This document shows, in pieces, positions 21,876-25,716 of a DNA stretch of 25,716 bases. This DNA is from Syntrophobacterales bacterium (lineage in GTDB: Bacteria; Desulfobacterota; Desulfobaccia; Desulfobaccales; 0-14-0-80-60-11). The stretch is from assembly GCA_023229795.1 (NCBI GenBank), contig JALNYP010000060.1:1-25716 (forward strand). The letters are read 5' to 3'. Position numbers and translations under genes: made by a program. The notes under the pieces were generated by a model. The model had not been told where the DNA came from. It did not search any database and worked only from the letters and a program-made list of their open reading frames with translations. Every line of letters starts with the position of its first letter. Position 1 is the first letter of the stretch.

Positions 21876-22757
21876 TTAATCTGCCATCACTTTGGGGTTA
21901 AGGGGGGGCTCACCGGCTGGCGGCCTCACCACGGCCCTGCCGCTGGGCCAGCGCCAGTAGGGGCGCGGCCGCCGGAAAGGCTGGGCCAGCATGGGGAGCA
22001 CCCGGTTGTCCCGGGGCGCCAGGTAGCCGGGAACCCCGATGATGATGTCCGTCTGCCTGATATTGAGACGCAGGCTCCGGTTCAGCCGGTCCCACCAGCT
22101 AAAAATCACCGAATAATTGGAGTTGGTCTCCCTCCCGATAACGGAGTGATGCACCCCGTGCATGCGGGGCGTGACGAAGATCAGGTTCAGGCGGCGCTCC
22201 CACGCCACCGGCAGCCGCAGGTTGCTGTGGTGGAACATGGTGGCAGCGTTGAATACCACCTCGTAGGCCACGTAAGTCAGGGGCAAAACGCCGATCAGCC
22301 CCACCTGCAGGAGGCGGAAGGCCGTGGAGTAGAGCACCTCGCCCCAGTGAAACCGGAACGACGTGGTCACATCCATGTCCGGGTCGTCGTGGTGGACGTT
22401 ATGGAAGCGCCACAGCAGGGGGCGGGTGTGGTTGAGGCGGTGCCAGTAATAGAAGGTAAGGTCCATGAGGACGACCCCGGCCGCCACCTGGACCCAGAGG
22501 GGCAGGGCCCCCAGGTGCAACAGCCCGAAAGAGTGAGTTTGGGCCCAGGTCGCGCCTGCCAGCGCCACGGGCCGGACGGTGAGCACCCCGGTGATGAAGC
22601 CCAGTCCGGTGAGCGCGGCGTTTACTACATAGCGAGGGCCGCGGCGGCGTTTGCGCCGGCGCAGAGGCGAGAGGGTTTCCAGCAGCAGCAGCAGGAGAAA
22701 GAGGCCGGGTACCAAAAACGGCGTAATTTGGCGCGAAATCATCATGACGTCAGCCAT
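21876..22757 (-). CDS. Fatty acid hydroxylase / sterol desaturase family protein
   Basis: 293 residues with a hydrophobic N-terminus (PFLVPGLFLLLLLLETL, 13-29) and further membrane segments at about 45-70, 85-103 and 145-170. The di-iron histidine clusters are complete: HRLNH (106-110), HNVHH (119-123), HH (176-177) and HGVHH (200-204), with W-R-F-H-N-V-H-H-D the typical family string. Such enzymes hydroxylate or desaturate lipids using O2, which is notable if the host is an anaerobe; bacterial members often act on ether lipids or carotenoids. GAGG lies six bases before the ATG. It is 67 bases after recO on the same strand and may be co-transcribed. Confidence 0.9.
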   Translation of the reverse strand: MADVMMISRQITPFLVPGLFLLLLLLETLSPLRRRKRRRGPRYVVNAALTGLGFITGVLTVRPVALAGATWAQTHSFGLLHLGALPLWVQVAAGVVLMDLTFYYWHRLNHTRPLLWRFHNVHHDDPDMDVTTSFRFHWGEVLYSTAFRLLQVGLIGVLPLTYVAYEVVFNAATMFHHSNLRLPVAWERRLNLIFVTPRMHGVHHSVIGRETNSNYSVIFSWWDRLNRSLRLNIRQTDIIIGVPGYLAPRDNRVLPMLAQPFRRPRPYWRWPSGRAVVRPPAGEPPLNPKVMAD

Positions 22758-22824
22758 CGGCAGCCTCGGGAGAAAAAGGTTCCCGCAGTGGTAGCATAAT
22801 CAGCCTCCTCATCCCGAGCCCCCC

Positions 22825-23586
22825 TCAGCCGTGGGCCCGGCTGACTTTTTCCCAAAAAGACCAGGATTTCAGATCCTTGCCCAGGTGGTAGCGGAGAAAG
22901 GCCTTGAAGATCAGCAGGCTCTGGTCCCGCTGCTGGGGCGGGAAGCGCAGACGGGGGAGCTTATGCCGGGGCAGGTCCTGAGCCAGGCGCAACAGCTTCC
23001 AGGCACCGGGGGACAGGGGCAACAGCGGCCCGGGGGCCTCCTGGCGGCAGGCGCCGCAGACCACCCCGCCCCGGGGAAGACTGAAGTTAAGGGGTGTACC
23101 GGGTTCGGCGGCGCAGGCCACACAGCGGTGCAGGCGCGGCCGGTAGCCCCCCAGGCCCAGGAGGTGGAGGAGAAAGGCCGGCAGCAGGGAGTCGGGCGGC
23201 AACCCCTGCTCCAGGAGGGCCAAGGCCTCCTCCAGGGCCGTAAAGATTTCCTGGTAGGCCTCCGGGGGGCCAGCCAGCAGACCCGCCACTTCGGCCAGCA
23301 GCGCGGCCGCGCCCAGGCGTTTCAAGTCCCGGCGCAGGGTGGGGAAGGACTGGACTAGCTCCCCCTTTTGCAGGAACTCCAGGTCCCGGCCGCGGCGCGG
23401 CGACAGGAAAAACAAGACCCGGCTCAGCGGCTCCAGGCAGTGGGCGAAACGGCGCCGGCTCTTCCGGGCGTGTTTGGCAATGCCGGTGAGGGGACCCTGC
23501 TCCGGGGTGAGAAAAGTCACCAGCAGGTCGGCTTCGCCATATTCTCGCACCGTCAGGATAATGGCCGGGGTCTGACGCTCAGCCAT
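22825..23586 (-). CDS. recO: DNA repair protein RecO
   Basis: 253 residues. The N-terminal OB-fold begins PAIILTVREYGEADLLVTFLTPEQGPLTGIAKHARKS, the RecO hallmark, followed by the helical domain and a C-terminal zinc site CVAC (about 155-158) ... CGAC (about 178-181). RecO helps RecF/RecR load RecA on SSB-coated gaps. The ATG lies three bases after the MetE-like stop codon, so the two are co-transcribed. Gene length is normal; the protein is rich in leucine and arginine like its GC-rich neighbours. Confidence 0.93.
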   Translation of the reverse strand: MAERQTPAIILTVREYGEADLLVTFLTPEQGPLTGIAKHARKSRRRFAHCLEPLSRVLFFLSPRRGRDLEFLQKGELVQSFPTLRRDLKRLGAAALLAEVAGLLAGPPEAYQEIFTALEEALALLEQGLPPDSLLPAFLLHLLGLGGYRPRLHRCVACAAEPGTPLNFSLPRGGVVCGACRQEAPGPLLPLSPGAWKLLRLAQDLPRHKLPRLRFPPQQRDQSLLIFKAFLRYHLGKDLKSWSFWEKVSRAHG

Positions 23587-23589
23587 GGG

Positions 23590-24621
23590 TCATTCCAGCC
23601 GGTACTTGTCCCGCAGGCGCCTCGACACCTCCCGGAGCCAGGCATAGGCCTCGGCCACGGTCTTTTCCCGGTCGGGATTGATCAGACAGCAGGTGGCGGG
23701 GGCGAGCAAACTCTGGGCCAGGAGTTGGTCCCGGTCAATGCCGGCCTTAAACAGGGCGGGCCAGAGGCCCTCCAGGTAGGCGATGAGGTGATCCTGGGAC
23801 TCTGTGGTAAAGGCCTCGCAGCCGGTGGGAACCAGGCCCCAGGCCAGCACCCCGCCCCGCTCCAGAAAGCGGCGAATGGCCTGGCCATAGTACTGGAAGA
23901 CCTCCCCGTTGGTGTAGATATCCATAGACAGGATGTCCAGGTCCCGATTGAGGAGAAACTCCCAATCAGGGTTGCCGCACAGATGGATACCGCGGGGCCG
24001 TTCGATCTGGGAGAGGAACCGGTCCAGGTCGTCTTTGGCCCGGGTGTCGGGATAGCCTGACACCGAACTGAAGATAAACTGTAGCCCCGGCTCGTCGAGG
24101 AACATAAAGGCCCGGGGATGCTTGGCCTTTAGGCGGTGCAGTTGGGAGGTGACCCGCCGGGCCATGAAGTCCATCAGGATCGGCCGCACTTCATCGTTAA
24201 AGATCAGAGGCCGGTCGTTTTCATCCAGGATCTTCAAACCGAAACTGATGGGGCCTTCCAGTTGCCCCCGGATGGCGATATAGCCGCTGAGGTCCAACTC
24301 GAGAAACCGATGATAGACCACGGAATATTGGGGGGAGATGTCGAAATAGGCCAGATCGTCCCAATGGTCCAGGAGTTGGGGCAATTCTTCCACAAACTTT
24401 GCCATATCGAACCGGAGGCGGTTTTCCGCCGGGAACAGCTGAATGCCCGGGAAATGCTCCGCGGCCTGCACATACATATCCTCATAATAACTCAGGTGAG
24501 GCAGTTGCGGCCAGAAGGGAATGTCCAGGGAGAGGGCCAGTTCCAGGGCCGGCTCCGGCCGATCATGGGGCAGGATGGCCATGGCGGTGGTATGAAAATT
24601 ACCGGGGATCAAGGCAGTCAT
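23590..24621 (-). CDS. MetE-like methionine synthase, short 'core' type
   Basis: 343 residues, the size of the catalytic half of cobalamin-independent methionine synthase without its N-terminal domain. A barrel pattern is visible: IRGQLEGPISFGLKI (about 117-131), FLDEPGLQF (174-182), GIHLCGNPDW (211-220) and SMDIY. Candidate zinc ligands are H213, C215 and C311 or C312 in LLAPATCCLINPDREKTV. Core-MetE proteins of anaerobes and archaea take the methyl group from a corrinoid protein rather than from folate; that role is likely by family but unproven here. The ATG at 24621 is chosen with AGGA upstream. Coupled to recO. Confidence 0.75.
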   Translation of the reverse strand: MTALIPGNFHTTAMAILPHDRPEPALELALSLDIPFWPQLPHLSYYEDMYVQAAEHFPGIQLFPAENRLRFDMAKFVEELPQLLDHWDDLAYFDISPQYSVVYHRFLELDLSGYIAIRGQLEGPISFGLKILDENDRPLIFNDEVRPILMDFMARRVTSQLHRLKAKHPRAFMFLDEPGLQFIFSSVSGYPDTRAKDDLDRFLSQIERPRGIHLCGNPDWEFLLNRDLDILSMDIYTNGEVFQYYGQAIRRFLERGGVLAWGLVPTGCEAFTTESQDHLIAYLEGLWPALFKAGIDRDQLLAQSLLAPATCCLINPDREKTVAEAYAWLREVSRRLRDKYRLE

Positions 24622-24797
24622 CACACGGTTATCCTGACCGCGGGGGATGATTATGGATCATAGTTATTTTCAAGAATCCGCTTAGACAAATATCATTATT
24701 TCTCATCAATAAAATAGTATTGTTATCAATAATAATTTTAGCAGGAAACCGTAAGCTTAGTCATTGAATATCTTCCTTACAATGGTTAAAAGAATAC

Positions 24798-25292
24798 ATG
24801 AGAATCGATCATAGATCTCTCGAGCCTGATCAGGCGGGTTCGAGTCACTCCTATAATCTAAGCGACTATAACGCCATGGACGCGGTAACCCCCTTCTCTT
24901 ATGAAATCCTGCTGGTGGACGACCATCCACTGGTCCGTCTCGGCGTTAAACACATTCTCGAAGAGAATTCCGAACTGAAGGTGGTGGGAGAACTTCGTAA
25001 TGGCTTGGAATTGCTGGAATTTCTCAAATTCAGCCTCCCCCGTCTGATTATCCTGGATGTTTCCATGCCCCATATGGGGGGTCTAGAAGCCACCCGGATG
25101 ATCAAGGCCAGCCACCCCGAGATCAAAATCTTGATTCTCACTTTACATAACCGGCCGGAATACCTGGATCAGGCCAGGTTGGCAGGAGCCGACGGCTATC
25201 TCCTGAAAGAAGAGGTGGATAAAGAGCTGTTGTCGGCTATTAGCAGCATCAGGCAGGGACGGACCTATCTTTCTCCCCTCATGACGGCATAA
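24798..25292 (+). CDS. Receiver-only response regulator (NarL type)
   Basis: 164 residues. A poorly conserved 30-residue N-terminus precedes a receiver domain EILLVDDHPLVRLGVKHIL with the acidic D41/D42, phospho-acceptor D87 in LIILDVSMPHMGG and the conserved K in GYLLKEE. It ends RTYLSPLMTA, exactly where the linker to a LuxR-type DNA-binding domain would begin, and no HTH is encoded after the stop. It is thus a phosphoryl carrier or competitor, or a truncated regulator. The start is uncertain: the ATG at 24798 has a weak AAAAGA, and an ATG at 24876 would drop the N-terminal extension. The upstream spacer 24640-24790 is very AT-rich and probably holds its promoter. No partner kinase adjoins it. 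Confidence 0.85.
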   Translation: MRIDHRSLEPDQAGSSHSYNLSDYNAMDAVTPFSYEILLVDDHPLVRLGVKHILEENSELKVVGELRNGLELLEFLKFSLPRLIILDVSMPHMGGLEATRMIKASHPEIKILILTLHNRPEYLDQARLAGADGYLLKEEVDKELLSAISSIRQGRTYLSPLMTA

Positions 25293-25355
25293 CCCACAGG
25301 TTCTCCCGGCGGGGCCAACGCCGGCCTCAGCCGGCCATCACCCTCACCTTCAGAC

Positions 25356-25559
25356 TTACGGGCTGGCGTCAGGATTCCAATAGGGCGCAGTGTACCACTG
25401 CTCCAACATCGGGTCATTGCCATAAAAAGAGGGCGGGACATTGCTGATATAGGAGCCTTCGTAAGACCTGCCGCTCTGGTAGCCGCCTCCCGCGGCGCAC
25501 CCGGCTGTCACCGCCAACAGCATCAACCAGCCAATTATTACCCCATAACGCCTATTCAT
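25356..25559 (-). CDS. Small lipoprotein, unknown function
   Basis: 67 residues. The ATG at 25559 is preferred because the lipoprotein signal follows directly: MNRRYGVIIGWLMLLAVTAGCAAGGG, with the lipobox VTAGC and lipidated cysteine at 21. The mature part is glycine-, tyrosine- and serine-rich (GGYQSGRSYEGSYISNVPPSFYGNDPMLEQWYTAPYWNPDASP) with aromatic residues and no cysteines. Probably anchored to the outer or inner membrane. AGGA lies about nine bases before the start. No family recognised. A hairpin GCCGGC/GCCGGC at about 25320-25335 lies just beyond its stop. Confidence 0.65.
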   Translation of the reverse strand: MNRRYGVIIGWLMLLAVTAGCAAGGGYQSGRSYEGSYISNVPPSFYGNDPMLEQWYTAPYWNPDASP

Positions 25560-25608
25560 GACCTGGTTTCCTATTTTCTCCTGATCTGGATAGGGAAATC
25601 GTAATCGT

Positions 25609-25716
25609 TCAGGCCGCCTCTCCAAGTAATGTGGCCACGGGTAAGAGAGAAGGGGCAAGTTGACTGGTCCGATGAGCTTGAATCGCCGCCACGACATACT
25701 CCACGATATTCCGGTC
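25609..25716 (-). CDS. C-terminal end of an IS66-type transposase (window edge)
   Basis: Reading in from the right edge on the minus strand gives 35 residues then TGA: RNIVEYVVAAIQAHRTSQLAPSLLP followed by VATLLGEAA. The pattern N-(IV)-xEYxxxAIxAHxxxxxAPSLLP is what I recall from the C-terminus of IS66-family transposases. Most of the gene is outside the window, so whether it is intact is unknown. No terminal inverted repeat is evident in the 50 bases after the stop, so the element's end was not located. Confidence 0.5.
   Translation of the reverse strand, partial: DRNIVEYVVAAIQAHRTSQLAPSLLPVATLLGEAA

Noticed and set aside
21747..22799. 350-residue plus-strand reading frame
   Set aside because: Antisense to the fatty acid hydroxylase gene, whose histidine motifs are complete; it would also run through the terminator hairpin.
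24836..24852. GGTTCGAGTC resembling a tRNA T-loop
   Set aside because: The flanking bases do not give a five-base T stem, an acceptor stem or an anticodon arm, and the stretch lies inside the N-terminal coding part of the receiver gene.

Overview
The window looks like chromosomal DNA of a strictly anaerobic Desulfobacterota-type bacterium (old Deltaproteobacteria). That placement is inferred from gene content, not from a marker gene: a YeiH-type putative sulfate exporter, a DUF3842-CooT pair, a short 'core' MetE-like methionine synthase, and a Liv-transporter/phenylacetate-CoA-ligase cluster. Most genes are GC-rich. Three genes (1610-1993, 1996-2265, 11845-12408) are clearly AT-richer and look acquired.

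Layout. 1-503: end of the sulfate-exporter-like gene, a small membrane protein and a terminator. 720-1535 (minus): prmA. 1610-2265 (minus): two AT-rich orphan genes. 2373-6919 (plus): housekeeping run leuD-leuB, asd, rsmD-coaD, DUF3842-cooT. 7088-17940 (minus), read from right to left: paaK, four-helix-bundle (S23) gene, ACT protein, livK, livH, livM, AT-rich orphan, livG, livF, second S23 gene, paaK-like paralogue, second livK. This looks like one catabolic/uptake unit for branched-chain or aromatic amino acids or acids, invaded at several spacers. 18077-18961 (minus): orphan helix-turn-helix-like gene. 19410-21565: NarL-type histidine kinase and response regulator, followed by a palindrome and a predicted terminated small RNA. 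21876-24621 (minus): fatty acid hydroxylase, recO, MetE-like. 24798-25292: receiver-only response regulator. 25356-25559 (minus): small lipoprotein. 25609-25716 (minus): C-terminal end of a probable IS66-type transposase.

The most striking structure is a family of period-7 repeat arrays in the intergenic spacers. Two S23 genes are each bracketed by heptamer arrays in inverted orientation. The heptamer sequence differs between the two elements but matches between the two ends of each one. Further inverted heptamer arrays without a gene lie after leuB, asd, cooT (degenerate) and livK2, and single-sided arrays lie between livF and livG. Three upstream genes end on a TAG that is itself part of the first heptamer. 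This reads like a mobile element family with S23-encoding and empty versions. It is the best candidate here for an under-described system.

A second candidate is an 18-bp palindrome of GacA-box layout just downstream of the NarL-type regulator, followed by about 105 nt that fold into two hairpins ending in a Rho-independent terminator: a possible regulator-controlled sRNA. No tRNA, rRNA or CRISPR array was recognised.
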